Of a DNA stretch of 64,000 nt, positions 51,265 through 59,756 are shown in pieces. The DNA lies in NCBI GenBank assembly GCA_021413735.1, contig JAIOPV010000131.1:1-64000 (forward strand), read 5' to 3'. The notes under the pieces are model-generated. The model searched no databases. It was given only the letters and a program-made list of their open reading frames with translations, and was not told the origin of the DNA. Source of the DNA: Planctomycetota bacterium (GTDB lineage: Bacteria > Planctomycetota > Planctomycetia > Gemmatales > Gemmataceae). Made by a program: the position numbers and the translations under genes. Every line of letters begins with the position of its first letter. Positions within the stretch are counted from its first letter, which is position 1.

Positions 51265-53508
51265 CTACCGATTAAACAAGAACTCTTTGCTGTTCATCAC
51301 GGCCCAGAAAAGATCGCGGAACACCTCGTCCCTCGCGGCGTCCGCCTTCAGCAACTCCTTCACCTTCGCACGCTCCGCATCCGACGGCTTCCGGGCCAGC
51401 GTTCGCAGGAAAAGCGCATCCATCAGTTTGTCGTCGTCCTTCTCAGTGAGGAGTTGCTTCGCGAGCCAGCCATTGCCCGCAGCCGCTTTGTTGCTCACCG
51501 TTTCGCCAACGATCAGGTGAAGCACGCTCGGCAACGATACATCACTGGCGCGTTCACAGGCACATGCCGTCACGCGTTCGCTGCGGCCGAACGTCTTCAG
51601 GAAGTACGACGCCGTCGTCGGGTCCGGAACCTGCACTGCACGCACACCCAGCGGGTAGCCGTCGAATTTGTCCGGCACGTTCGTCGCGTCGCAGATCGCG
51701 TCGAGCATCACCTCGGCAGGCAATCGGCGAGCGTAGTAGTGCGAGTAGAACCGGGCGTCGGTCACGTTGGCGGGCCGCGTCGAACTGGAAAGCTGATACG
51801 TTCGCGAGTTTAGGATGACACGCATCAGCGCTCGCATATCGAACTTCTTGTCGAGGAACTCCTTCTTCAGTGCGGCCCACAGTTCAGGGTTCGTCGGCGG
51901 GTTCGTGGCTCGCAAATCGTCCACCGGTTCGACCAGGCCCACGTCGAGGTAGTGTCGCCAGACGCGGTTCACCATCGCACCTGCGAAGTATTCGTTGCTC
52001 GGGTCGGTGATCCACTTCGCCAGCACGGCTCGCGGGTCTTCGGTTGGCTTCACGTCGTTCGCCGTGCGATCGAGCGGCTGTGGCTTCATGAACATCCCGG
52101 TTCGCGGTTGCCCGACACCAACGGGGTTCTTGTTCTGGTTTGCGTCCGGATGGCTCACGTTCAGCGTCGTCGGGCCCATCTTCGCTTCTTTGCGGTCGAA
52201 CTTCACCCGGCTGAAGTACGCGGCGAAGTGATAGAAGTCGTCCTGCGTGTGGCGTTCGAGCGGGTGGTTGTGGCAGCGAGCGCAGCCGATGCGGATGCCG
52301 AGGAACGACTGCGCGACGGACTCCGGCGCTTCGGATCTTTCGCCGTGACGTTGCTCGCCAACAGTCACGATGAAGTACCCGACCGCCGGGTTCTCGGTGT
52401 TCGAGCCCGTGGCAGTGAGCACATCGCGAGCAAGTTCATCCCACGGGCGGTTCGCAGCGACTTGCTTCCGCAACCAGTCGTGAAACTGCCGAACGCCCTT
52501 TGTGCCGCGAACGTCATGGTCGCGTTCCTTGCGGTTCTGGAACAGGTCACCAAGTTGGAGAGCCCAGTAGTCGGTGAACTCCGGACGGGCCAGCACCGCG
52601 TCGATGAGCTTCGCACGCTTGGCAGCATCTTTGTTGGCGACAAATGCGCCCACTTCCTCGGCAGTGGGCAAAATACCGCAAGCGTCGAGGAACAAACGAC
52701 GGATGAACTCCTCGTCGGAACACAAATCGCTTGGCTCGATGCGGAGTTCTTTCAGTTTCGCGAAGACGTGTGTATCGACGAAGTTGTTCCCGCCCGCGAA
52801 TCGCTTGTCATCGACAATCCGATCGTATGGCATGCTGAACACCGTGACCGCGACTTCCGTGAGGAACATCGCACGCACCGCACTCGCTCCATTGCGGATC
52901 GCCTTCGCCTTCCCGCTTGGCGACACAGCCAGATAGGCGGGGTCGTTTGAGTCGAACTTGGTGAGCCAGGTGACGTCGCGTTTCGTGCCATCGGCGAAGG
53001 TCGCGGTGGCGACGAGTTGCACTTCCTCACCTGGCTTCAGTACCTTCGTCGCGGGCGTCAGTTCGAGCTTGCTGATCTTTACTTCGTCCTTCGACGGGCC
53101 AGGGTAGCCCGCTGCAATCCACGCGAGAAGAAGCTGATATTCGCGGCTCGTTTGGCTGAAAAGCCGACCGCCTTCGTGTGGAGCTTCGGCCGTTGCTTTG
53201 CGAAGAAGCAGACTCGCTTCGGGAACGGTGCGGTCGATGCGTCGGCCGTCGAACTCGCGGGTGATCCACTTGTAATCTTGCTCCGGGGCGAACCCACGCA
53301 GCGACAGGCGGAACCCGTTCTGGCCCGCACCCTTGCCGTGACATGCACCCTGATTGCAGCCAGCCTTCGTAAGCAGCGGCATGATTTCGCTGTTGAACGA
53401 CGGCGCGACCGGTTTTGGCGAGCCGGGGGTGTTAACCCCCGGGTTCTGCGCGAATGTCGAACCGGGAAGTGCGAGCGCGAACACGCAAGCGACGGCAAAC
53501 CTGGGCAT
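51265..53508 (-). CDS. PSD1-type exported cytochrome (DUF1549/DUF1553)
   Basis: 747 residues with a signal peptide ending near STFAQ. Order: a first haem-type motif CNQGACHG near residue 52; a bacterial Ig-like domain (LELTPATKVLKPGEEVQL) at 145-225; DUF1549 with RRLFLDACGILPTAEEV; a second haem motif CARCHNHP near 400; and DUF1553 with MVNRVWRHYLDVGLVEPVDD and RTLARKPSDAERAKV. This family is strongly expanded in planctomycetes and thought to act in redox or polymer breakdown at the cell envelope. The mature N-terminus (NPGVNTPGSP) is coded by a palindromic repeat. Confidence 0.9.
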   Translation of the reverse strand: MPRFAVACVFALALPGSTFAQNPGVNTPGSPKPVAPSFNSEIMPLLTKAGCNQGACHGKGAGQNGFRLSLRGFAPEQDYKWITREFDGRRIDRTVPEASLLLRKATAEAPHEGGRLFSQTSREYQLLLAWIAAGYPGPSKDEVKISKLELTPATKVLKPGEEVQLVATATFADGTKRDVTWLTKFDSNDPAYLAVSPSGKAKAIRNGASAVRAMFLTEVAVTVFSMPYDRIVDDKRFAGGNNFVDTHVFAKLKELRIEPSDLCSDEEFIRRLFLDACGILPTAEEVGAFVANKDAAKRAKLIDAVLARPEFTDYWALQLGDLFQNRKERDHDVRGTKGVRQFHDWLRKQVAANRPWDELARDVLTATGSNTENPAVGYFIVTVGEQRHGERSEAPESVAQSFLGIRIGCARCHNHPLERHTQDDFYHFAAYFSRVKFDRKEAKMGPTTLNVSHPDANQNKNPVGVGQPRTGMFMKPQPLDRTANDVKPTEDPRAVLAKWITDPSNEYFAGAMVNRVWRHYLDVGLVEPVDDLRATNPPTNPELWAALKKEFLDKKFDMRALMRVILNSRTYQLSSSTRPANVTDARFYSHYYARRLPAEVMLDAICDATNVPDKFDGYPLGVRAVQVPDPTTASYFLKTFGRSERVTACACERASDVSLPSVLHLIVGETVSNKAAAGNGWLAKQLLTEKDDDKLMDALFLRTLARKPSDAERAKVKELLKADAARDEVFRDLFWAVMNSKEFLFNR
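53423..53442. repeat. Small palindrome inside the PSD1 gene 5' end
   Basis: CCGGGGGT-GTTA-ACCCCCGG, eight perfect pairs, flanked by GAGC on the left. It codes residues just after the signal peptide cleavage site, where an insertion is least harmful. Confidence 0.65.
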
Positions 53509-53670
53509 GGATTAGCTCACGGATGGTGTCGGCAAGATGGCGGAAAGCCGCGGGCGGGTGCGTCGAATCTCTATCTGAGTTTAGATGGCCACGAAATGCG
53601 GAGCAAGCGCAAAGGCTGTCGAACCCGTCTCCATCGTCGCGTGTCAATCTGCGTATCACGGAGCCAATCC

Positions 53671-54087
53671 ATGACCGATGACGAGTTTCTCGCCGCGTTC
53701 GAGGCAGTGGCCATCTCACGCTCCGAATGGACGCACGAAGCGCACGTTCGCATGGCGTGGCTGTATCTGACTCAATTCCCCACCGATGAGGCACTTGACC
53801 GCATCCGGAGCGGGATTCAGAACCTCAACGCTCGCAACGGAGTTCTGGACGGTTACCACGAAACGATCACAGTGGCGTTCGTGCGAATCATCGTGGCACG
53901 CTTGCTGCACAACGAAACCTACGAAGTGTTTCGCCAGCACAACCCGGAGCTGTTCGACCGCACGCTTGGCGTCCTTTTGGCGCATTACACACACAAGCGG
54001 TTGTTTTCATCTGAAGCTCGGGCGCGATTTGTGGAACCCGATGTGCAATCGCTGCCGTCGTTCGCTCCAAAGCCGTATTGTCGTTAA
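53671..54087 (+). CDS. Conserved hypothetical protein with HExxH-like histidines
   Basis: 138 residues from ATG; a much longer open frame upstream runs antisense to the PSD1 gene and is not coding. The phrases SEWTHEAHVRMAWLYLTQFP and LDGYHETITVAFVRII are compact and look conserved; the first contains HEAH, which might bind a metal. I recall this as a widespread family of unknown function. No signal peptide. Confidence 0.65.
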   Translation: MTDDEFLAAFEAVAISRSEWTHEAHVRMAWLYLTQFPTDEALDRIRSGIQNLNARNGVLDGYHETITVAFVRIIVARLLHNETYEVFRQHNPELFDRTLGVLLAHYTHKRLFSSEARARFVEPDVQSLPSFAPKPYCR

Positions 54088-54251
54088 GTGAATTATCTAT
54101 GTGGGAACTGAGAACTGGTCTCCTACGCTCTGTTAAATGGCCGAAACTGATGCGAGAACGTTTGCCCCGGTGTCGTCGGCGTTCTATTTGACACGGTCCG
54201 TTTGACCGACGCTTGATGTCGGCTATGGCCGTGTGCGCCCCACGGTGGGTT

Positions 54252-54644
54252 ATGTCGTCGGACCTCACCAACCAACCGAAACCTCCCACCGTCCTCATCG
54301 TGGACGACGAAGCGGCCGTGCGCGATTTCGTCCGCATTGTGTTGACTCACGCAGGCTACTCAGTGCATTCCGCCGCCGACGCGAAGCAAGCCCTCGAAGT
54401 GTTTCAGGCAGATCCTGAACGGTTCTCACTTGTGCTGTCAGATATTCGCATGCCCGGCCGCACCGGAGTTGAGTTGGCTGCTGATCTCCACGCCAGAACT
54501 CCCAATGTGCCCATTGTGTTCATGTCGGGATTCGTCGGTGGAACTGCCCATCAACCAGTCGCGCTCCCAGCGGGCGCTGTCGTGTTGGAAAAGCCATTCA
54601 CGCTCGATACCCTGCTGCACGTCGTCAAGCAAGCAATCAAGTGA
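54252..54644 (+). CDS. Single-domain response regulator
   Basis: 130 residues. The ATG giving MSSDLTNQP is chosen; the ribosome site is weak. Receiver motifs: VLIVDDEAAVRDF, LVLSDIRMPGRTG, IVFMSGF and VLEKPFTLDTLLHVV. The FMSGF(V)GG loop and the KPF end resemble the CheY-like receivers attached to hybrid kinases. No output domain and no kinase partner nearby. Confidence 0.9.
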   Translation: MSSDLTNQPKPPTVLIVDDEAAVRDFVRIVLTHAGYSVHSAADAKQALEVFQADPERFSLVLSDIRMPGRTGVELAADLHARTPNVPIVFMSGFVGGTAHQPVALPAGAVVLEKPFTLDTLLHVVKQAIK

Positions 54645-54648
54645 ATAG

Positions 54649-55536
54649 CTACTTCCGTGCGCCGAGAACCTTGTCGAGCGCCACTTTGAACTCGCGAGTT
54701 CCAGCCGCTTTCACGATGGCCGCGTTCGCCTTCTCCAACAGATCGCCTTCGAGATCCGGCTTGAATGCCTTCACCAGTCGAAGCATCGCTTCGCCCACGG
54801 ACTTGGCAACTTCGCCGTCGAAGGGACCAGTCTGGTCGATGATGAGTTGGTTGTGAAACAGGAATGCCTCCGTTGCCTTCAACTGAACCGTGAACTCCGG
54901 GATCGGGAGCAGACCGCCCTTCTTGTATTCCGTCTTCGTGGTCACAGCGACCTTCAGAAGCAAACCCGCCTCGCAATGTCCACGAGTTTCGCCAGCGTAG
55001 AGCCGCGTTCCATTGCGCCAGATTTGCTGTTCGAACTTCAAGTCCACTCGCTCACATGCCACGGCAACGGTCGCCAGCATCTTCCCCTCAGACGGATAGG
55101 TCAACTCCTTGATTTCCAGCATCAGTTTTGATGGCTCGGGAATCCGCACTTCGACTCGTCGCCAGGTTCCGTCGTTATGGAACTCCTGAACTGGTTCCGT
55201 CCAGAATCGCAAGCCTTCGCGGTGCCGTTTGATGACGGTTTCCGCTTTCTGATGACCCCAGTTCATGTTCGACTTCGTGAGCGGATCGGGAATGCTCTTC
55301 CGCATCAGATCGCCAACCATCTTCCCGAAGAACTCAGCTTCCGGCGGGATGGGCTTCTTCGCCTCGGCTTTCGGCGGTGGTGGCGGTGCGATTGGCCTTG
55401 GTGGCGCTGCAACCACGGAACCGGCGAGCAATAACGCGAGAGCTGTCACGGCAACCTCAGCAAGAGCGACAATCTGACGTGCGGCGGACTTACCCGTGCC
55501 TGCCCAAAACAGCAATGCCGACTGCCCCGCTCTCAT
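54649..55536 (-). CDS. Exported protein of unknown function
   Basis: 295 residues from the ATG after CGGAAACG. A hydrophobic segment (IVALAEVAVTALALLLAGSVVAAPP) at 20-45 is a signal or anchor. A Pro/Ala/Lys-rich linker follows, then a folded part with WGHQKAETVIKRHREGLRFWTE, EIKELTYPSEGKMLATVAVACE and LLIIDQTGP-like phrases. The C-terminal 60 residues are helical. Not recognised. The 3' end is 5 bases from the stop of the convergent receiver gene. Confidence 0.65.
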   Translation of the reverse strand: MRAGQSALLFWAGTGKSAARQIVALAEVAVTALALLLAGSVVAAPPRPIAPPPPPKAEAKKPIPPEAEFFGKMVGDLMRKSIPDPLTKSNMNWGHQKAETVIKRHREGLRFWTEPVQEFHNDGTWRRVEVRIPEPSKLMLEIKELTYPSEGKMLATVAVACERVDLKFEQQIWRNGTRLYAGETRGHCEAGLLLKVAVTTKTEYKKGGLLPIPEFTVQLKATEAFLFHNQLIIDQTGPFDGEVAKSVGEAMLRLVKAFKPDLEGDLLEKANAAIVKAAGTREFKVALDKVLGARK

Positions 55537-55560
55537 CGTTTCCGGGCGAGACCCCCCCTC

Positions 55561-55622
55561 TTCCGGAAACGTTTTGAAGTCCGGAATCGACCACACAAGT
55601 CCGGAATGACTTCCATCAGAAT
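55561..55622 (-). promoter_or_regulatory. Second copy of the ATTCTGATG-CCGGAC-TCCGGA element
   Basis: On the minus strand: ATTCTGATG, nine bases, CCGGAC, thirteen bases, TCCGGAC, then a further TTCCGGAA. It lies 25-86 bases before the ATG of the exported-protein gene, so an operator or promoter part is plausible. Confidence 0.45.
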
Positions 55623-55929
55623 ATTGCTCGGCGATCAGATTTGCACAGCATCTCGTTCACAAGAAATGTCTTGCGGCAATCATCGACAAACTTGATGAAC
55701 ATACCGGGGCATTTCGGCCTCTCGGAACCGTTTGAGATGGTTCCGGAAGCTCACGGAAGCGTTCGAGAAGTGCTGAGGTGATTTGAGCGTCCCCACAATT
55801 GACACGCCATCCAATGACTTGGTTCGATGCGTGCTTTTTCCACGGTTTTCGAGGACGAAATCGTCGTTCGCTGCGTCATGAACAGGGAAGGAGACATCAC
55901 TCCTTCCGACCCGAACCTGGGAGGTCCGG
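55623..55929. other. Intergenic remainder upstream of the zinc-ribbon gene
   Basis: No gene supported. One more TTCCGGAA box lies at 55741-55748. No clear promoter for the downstream gene was found. Confidence 0.4.
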
Positions 55930-56163
55930 ATGACGACGGAACCGCAACCGTGTGCGAGATGCGGAGCGACCATCCCCGAGGAGCGACTTGAAGCGCTCCC
56001 CGAGACGATGGTTTGCGTGAAGTGTGCGAAGGCGATGGGCGGAACAGAGTTCCGAATCGAGGTCACCGCTGAGAAGACGAGCAAGGAAGGGAGCTTGAAG
56101 AAGAACTACGGATGCTACAGCACCCGGAAGGTCCGGAAGCCGATCCGCCCGATCGAAGAGTGA
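55930..56163 (+). CDS. Small zinc-ribbon protein (DksA/TraR-type C4)
   Basis: 77 residues; GGGAGG precedes the ATG. CARCG ... CVKC with IPEERLEALPETMV between is the C4 zinc finger seen at the end of DksA/TraR proteins. The coiled-coil part of DksA is missing; instead a basic tail follows (STRKVRKPIRP). It may bind nucleic acid or RNA polymerase; this is inference. Confidence 0.75.
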   Translation: MTTEPQPCARCGATIPEERLEALPETMVCVKCAKAMGGTEFRIEVTAEKTSKEGSLKKNYGCYSTRKVRKPIRPIEE

Positions 56164-56280
56164 CGCGGTTGAGCTGCCGGGTCGGGGTAACAGCTCCGAC
56201 CCGGCTGGCCAATTCTTCCTGTTGGATGCAGTGTTGGAAAGTGTGTTGGTGGCGATGGGGACATGAGTACCATGGTTTTT

Positions 56281-56521
56281 GCCCTGAAAGGGCAGGACAA
56301 CATAGCCCAGGGCAAGACAGCGTAGCTGGCGCAGCCCTGGGAACAACGAGAGAACCCCAATGATCCACCCTGCAAGGGTGCGACAAACGCGTGCATTTCC
56401 CAGTTGGGTCAAGGTCGTTGTCCCACCCGTGCAGGGTGGATCATTGGTATTGGGTTGGTCCCGGGGCTGCGACAGCTTCGCTGTCGCAGCCCCGGGCTAT
56501 GTTGTCCTGCCCTTTCAGGGC
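56281..56521. repeat. Large nested palindrome
   Basis: Outer arms of 28 nt (56281-56308 and 56494-56521) are perfect reverse complements (core GGGCAGGACAACATAGCCC). Inner arms of 28 nt (56359-56386 and 56418-56445) pair with two mismatches (core AATGATCCACCCTGC). Between outer and inner right arms lies a perfect hairpin GGGGCTGCGACAGC-TTC-GCTGTCGCAGCCCC (56463-56493), with a decayed partner on the left (56307-56342). The 490-base gap holds no supported gene. Confidence 0.9.
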
Positions 56522-56653
56522 AAAGTCCAAATACCACGCTCGCTATCCTCGCGTAAGATTCGGCCACTTCATCCGCTGAGAAGGTTAGCGAAACCATTCC
56601 TGCCCGTGACGGGTACAATAAGCCACGTCGCCACGACTTACGAGGAACACCGG

Positions 56654-58999
56654 ATGCTCCGCTTTCTGCTCGCTGCCTTCGCGTGCATCACTGTCACGAA
56701 TTTGTTCGCCGCAGACGCGAAGCCCGATTCCATCATCGGCACCAAAGCACCAAGTCTCACCCTTACCAGTATCGACGGCACCGCCACCAAGTTCGACTCC
56801 GTCCAAGGCAAAGCGGCTACCGTCGTCGTGTTCGTGTCGTTCGAGTGTCCGGTGTCGAACTCGTACATCGCGGGGTTGAACGAACTCGCCAAGACACACG
56901 CCGAAAAGGGCGTTAGCGTCGTGTTGGTGTGCCCGACCGAAGACCCACGCGATGCCGTCGCGAAGTCCGCAGCAGGCCACAAACTCACCATTCCCGTACT
57001 GCTCGACTCCAAGAAAGAACTCGCCGCCGGGCTAACCGCAACCCATACTCCCGAAGCGTTCCTCCTCGATAGCGAAGGCAAGGTTCGCTATCGCGGGCGC
57101 ATCGACGACGGCTACTCCGCTCGCCTCAAACGCAATCCCGTCGTCACGACGCACGACCTCGACAACGCGCTGACAGCGGTTCTCGCGGGGAAAGCAGTCA
57201 GCACGCCGTTCACGAAAGCCATCGGTTGCGAGATCGAGTTGAAAGTGCGACCCACGCCCAAGGCGGGAGCCGTCACGTTCTACAAGGACGTCGCTCCTAT
57301 TCTGAACGCTCACTGCGTCGTGTGCCATCGGCAGGGCGAAGTCGGGCCGTTCGCACTCACGACATTCGCACAGGCTCGTCGATGGGCACGCGACATCAAA
57401 GAGTACACGGGTAACAAGCAGATGCCGCCGTGGTCCGCTTCGGGTGGTCTGCCCATGAAGGGCGAACGCAAACTGACCGCTGCCGAGATCGCGACACTGG
57501 CCGCATGGGTCGATGCCGATTCACCCGAGGGCGACCCCAAAGACGCACCGAAGATGCCCGAGTTCGGTTCTGAAGGCTGGCGTCACGGCAAGCCCGACCT
57601 GATCCTCAGCGCTGGCGACGACTTCAAACTTGGCGGTGCGGGCAACGATCTGTTCCGCGTGTTCGTGGTGCCGACGAAACTCACCGAGAACAAGTGGGTC
57701 ATCGGCTACGACGTGAAGCCGGGCAACCCGCGAGTCGTTCACCACACGCTGCACTATTTCGACACCACCGGAGCCGGTCGCGATCTCGAAACGAAGCAAC
57801 AGGAGAAGGACAAAGGCAAGCTGCTCCTCGATCGAGGGCCTGGCTACACTGTCGGCATGGGCGTGGGCTTTGTGCCGCCGGCAAACAAGCACGGCGAGAC
57901 CCCGAAGTTCGGCGGCATTGGCGGCTGGGCACCCGGTCAGATGCCGCAACTCGTGCCGCAAGGTGCGGGCTGGCTACTTCCGAAGGACAGCGATTTCCTG
58001 ATTCAGACGCACTATCACCGCAACGGCCAGTTCGCCACGGACCGCACGCAAGTCGGGCTGTACTTCGCCAAGGCACCCGTCGAGCAACCCTGGCAAACGC
58101 TCATCATCAACGGGTTGAAGCAGTGGGATAAGATTCCAGCGGGCAAGGCCAGTCACCCCGCACACGGAGCGATCTACCTGCACACCGATACGGTGCTGCA
58201 CAATGTGCTGCCACACATGCACCTGCTCGGGAAGTCGGTCAGCGTCATCATGACGCAACCCGGCGAGAAGCCAGTTGTGCTCATCGACATTCCCGCGTGG
58301 GATTACCGCTGGCAGGAAACGTACTGGTTCAAGGAGCCGATTCTCGCGAAGGCCGGCACGAAGCTCGAAGTTCGTGCCATCTACGACAACTCCGCCGAGA
58401 ACCCGAACAACCCGACGAAGCCGCCTCGCAACGTCTCGTATGGCGAGGAGACGACCGACGAAATGCTGTTCGTGTTCTTCGGCGCGACGAGCACCGCAAC
58501 ACCGTGGAAGCCGATCAAGACGTTCTCGTATGCCCCAGATAATGGCGACGCTCCCGTTGCGGGCGAACTCACGCCGCTGCTGAAGGAGCTGGCCGGAACG
58601 TGGGACACGAACACCGAACTGAAGGTTGGTGGTCGGTCGGTGAGCCTGAAGGGTCAGGACGTGGTCGAGACGACGTTCAACGGCACCTTCATCCGTGGTC
58701 TGGCCACAAGTGCTGCTGACGACCGCGGCGTGATCGAGCTCATCACCTATGATCCAGCAAAGAAGACCTACCGGATGTGGCTGTACGATTCGGCTGGCAC
58801 AGAGATCGAGTGGACTGGGATTCACGATAACAAGTCGCGCACGCTGATCTGGAAGGCGACGCTCGGCGACGACGTGAAGCTCACGCTGACGTGGAAGTTC
58901 GCGGCTGATGGTGGCGGCTACACCTGGGATTTCGTGGCGATGAACGGCGACAAGCCCGGCCTCGAGATGAAGGGCGACCACACCGCGAAGAAGAAGTGA
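56654..58999 (+). CDS. Exported redoxin / cytochrome c / copper monooxygenase-like / DUF1579-like fusion
   Basis: 781 residues. The ATG giving MLRFLLAAFACITV gives a signal peptide; the frame is open further upstream through the palindrome but without one. Order: redoxin domain at 25-180, with FVSFECPVSNSYIAGL (a single Cys rather than CxxC); a cytochrome-type CVVCHRQGEVGPF near 225 with a QMPPW phrase; a copper type II monooxygenase-like part at 320-620 with VHHTLHYF, THYHRNG and LPHMHLLGKS as likely Cu ligands; and a C-terminal DUF1579-like part at 640-781 (ELAGTWDTNTELKV). It probably handles redox chemistry in the periplasm. Confidence 0.85.
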   Translation: MLRFLLAAFACITVTNLFAADAKPDSIIGTKAPSLTLTSIDGTATKFDSVQGKAATVVVFVSFECPVSNSYIAGLNELAKTHAEKGVSVVLVCPTEDPRDAVAKSAAGHKLTIPVLLDSKKELAAGLTATHTPEAFLLDSEGKVRYRGRIDDGYSARLKRNPVVTTHDLDNALTAVLAGKAVSTPFTKAIGCEIELKVRPTPKAGAVTFYKDVAPILNAHCVVCHRQGEVGPFALTTFAQARRWARDIKEYTGNKQMPPWSASGGLPMKGERKLTAAEIATLAAWVDADSPEGDPKDAPKMPEFGSEGWRHGKPDLILSAGDDFKLGGAGNDLFRVFVVPTKLTENKWVIGYDVKPGNPRVVHHTLHYFDTTGAGRDLETKQQEKDKGKLLLDRGPGYTVGMGVGFVPPANKHGETPKFGGIGGWAPGQMPQLVPQGAGWLLPKDSDFLIQTHYHRNGQFATDRTQVGLYFAKAPVEQPWQTLIINGLKQWDKIPAGKASHPAHGAIYLHTDTVLHNVLPHMHLLGKSVSVIMTQPGEKPVVLIDIPAWDYRWQETYWFKEPILAKAGTKLEVRAIYDNSAENPNNPTKPPRNVSYGEETTDEMLFVFFGATSTATPWKPIKTFSYAPDNGDAPVAGELTPLLKELAGTWDTNTELKVGGRSVSLKGQDVVETTFNGTFIRGLATSAADDRGVIELITYDPAKKTYRMWLYDSAGTEIEWTGIHDNKSRTLIWKATLGDDVKLTLTWKFAADGGGYTWDFVAMNGDKPGLEMKGDHTAKKK

Positions 59000-59014
59000 A
59001 CCGCGATTGTATTC

Positions 59015-59059
59015 GCCGCTTGCGGCGTAGCGCTCTGAAGAGCGCTACGCCGCAAGCGG
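59015..59059. repeat. Palindromic repeat (GCCGCTTGCGGCG family)
   Basis: GCCGCTTGCGGCGTAGCGCT and its perfect complement around CTGAAG-type loop bases. It lies 15 bases after the previous stop and 23 bases before the cupin start. Identical arm sequence to the element at 13795-13853. Confidence 0.9.
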
Positions 59060-59081
59060 TACCTCTCCCCGGAGTTCCATC

Positions 59082-59438
59082 ATGTCCACCGCGACTGCTG
59101 CCCGTGTTCTTCGCCGTGATCCCGCCGACGTCACGCCGTGGGCCGAAACGTGCGGTCAAATTCGCTGCCTCGTCGAACAGAAAGACGGAGCCGCTGCGGA
59201 GGTTCATCAGGTCGAGATTCACGACGCGAAACTGCACTATCATGCCCGCACCGACGAGTTCTATTACGTCATCGACGGCAACGGCACCATGATCCTCGAC
59301 AGCGAAGAGATCGAGTTGCACAAGGGCGTCGTGGTGTACATTCCTCGCGGAGTGAAGCACAAAGCCTGCGGAAAACTCACCGTATTGACGGTGTGCATAC
59401 CCGCAGGCGTGATGGATGACATCCACGAAGTCGAGTGA
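59082..59438 (+). CDS. Cupin-domain protein
   Basis: 118 residues; GGAG precedes the ATG. Cupin motif 1 reads LHYHARTDEFYYVIDGNGTMIL (metal-binding His, His, Glu) and motif 2 VVVYIPRGVKHKACG. A single-domain cupin with a full metal site; substrate unknown. The C-terminus carries MDDIHEVE. Confidence 0.85.
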   Translation: MSTATAARVLRRDPADVTPWAETCGQIRCLVEQKDGAAAEVHQVEIHDAKLHYHARTDEFYYVIDGNGTMILDSEEIELHKGVVVYIPRGVKHKACGKLTVLTVCIPAGVMDDIHEVE

Positions 59439-59756
59439 AAACCGGTGACGGAAAGACCGCAAGGAACACTCGCAGAAGTGATCGTTTCTTTCGGAGGTGA
59501 CGCGAGCCGAGCGGCATCTGTACTTCGGTGAAGCGTGTCGCCCGGCTCCAACTTCGCCCAAAGAGTTGCGAGACTTGCGCCGTTGCATCCCGGAATACGC
59601 CGACCTCCTCGACTCTCACCCCGATGCCAAAATCGCCTTCTCGGATGAAGACATCAGCAATCCCACTCCTCTGGGGCTTCTGCTCCACTCGCCTCGAACC
59701 ACACACTCCCCCTACAATATGCCTCTCCCTGACGATTCCGCGACGAGGTTCACGAA
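59439..59756. other. Spacer upstream of htpG with an uncertain small frame
   Basis: 318 bases. A frame from 59497 that would overlap the htpG start reads somewhat like protein (SPKELRDLRRCIPEYADLLDSHP), but it has no clear start site. I leave it uncalled. No heat-shock operator such as CIRCE was seen. Confidence 0.35.

Noticed and set aside
53017-53670. Upstream extension of the hypothetical gene at 53671
   Set aside because: It is antisense to the PSD1 gene and would add 218 unlikely residues; the ATG at 53671 begins the conserved part.
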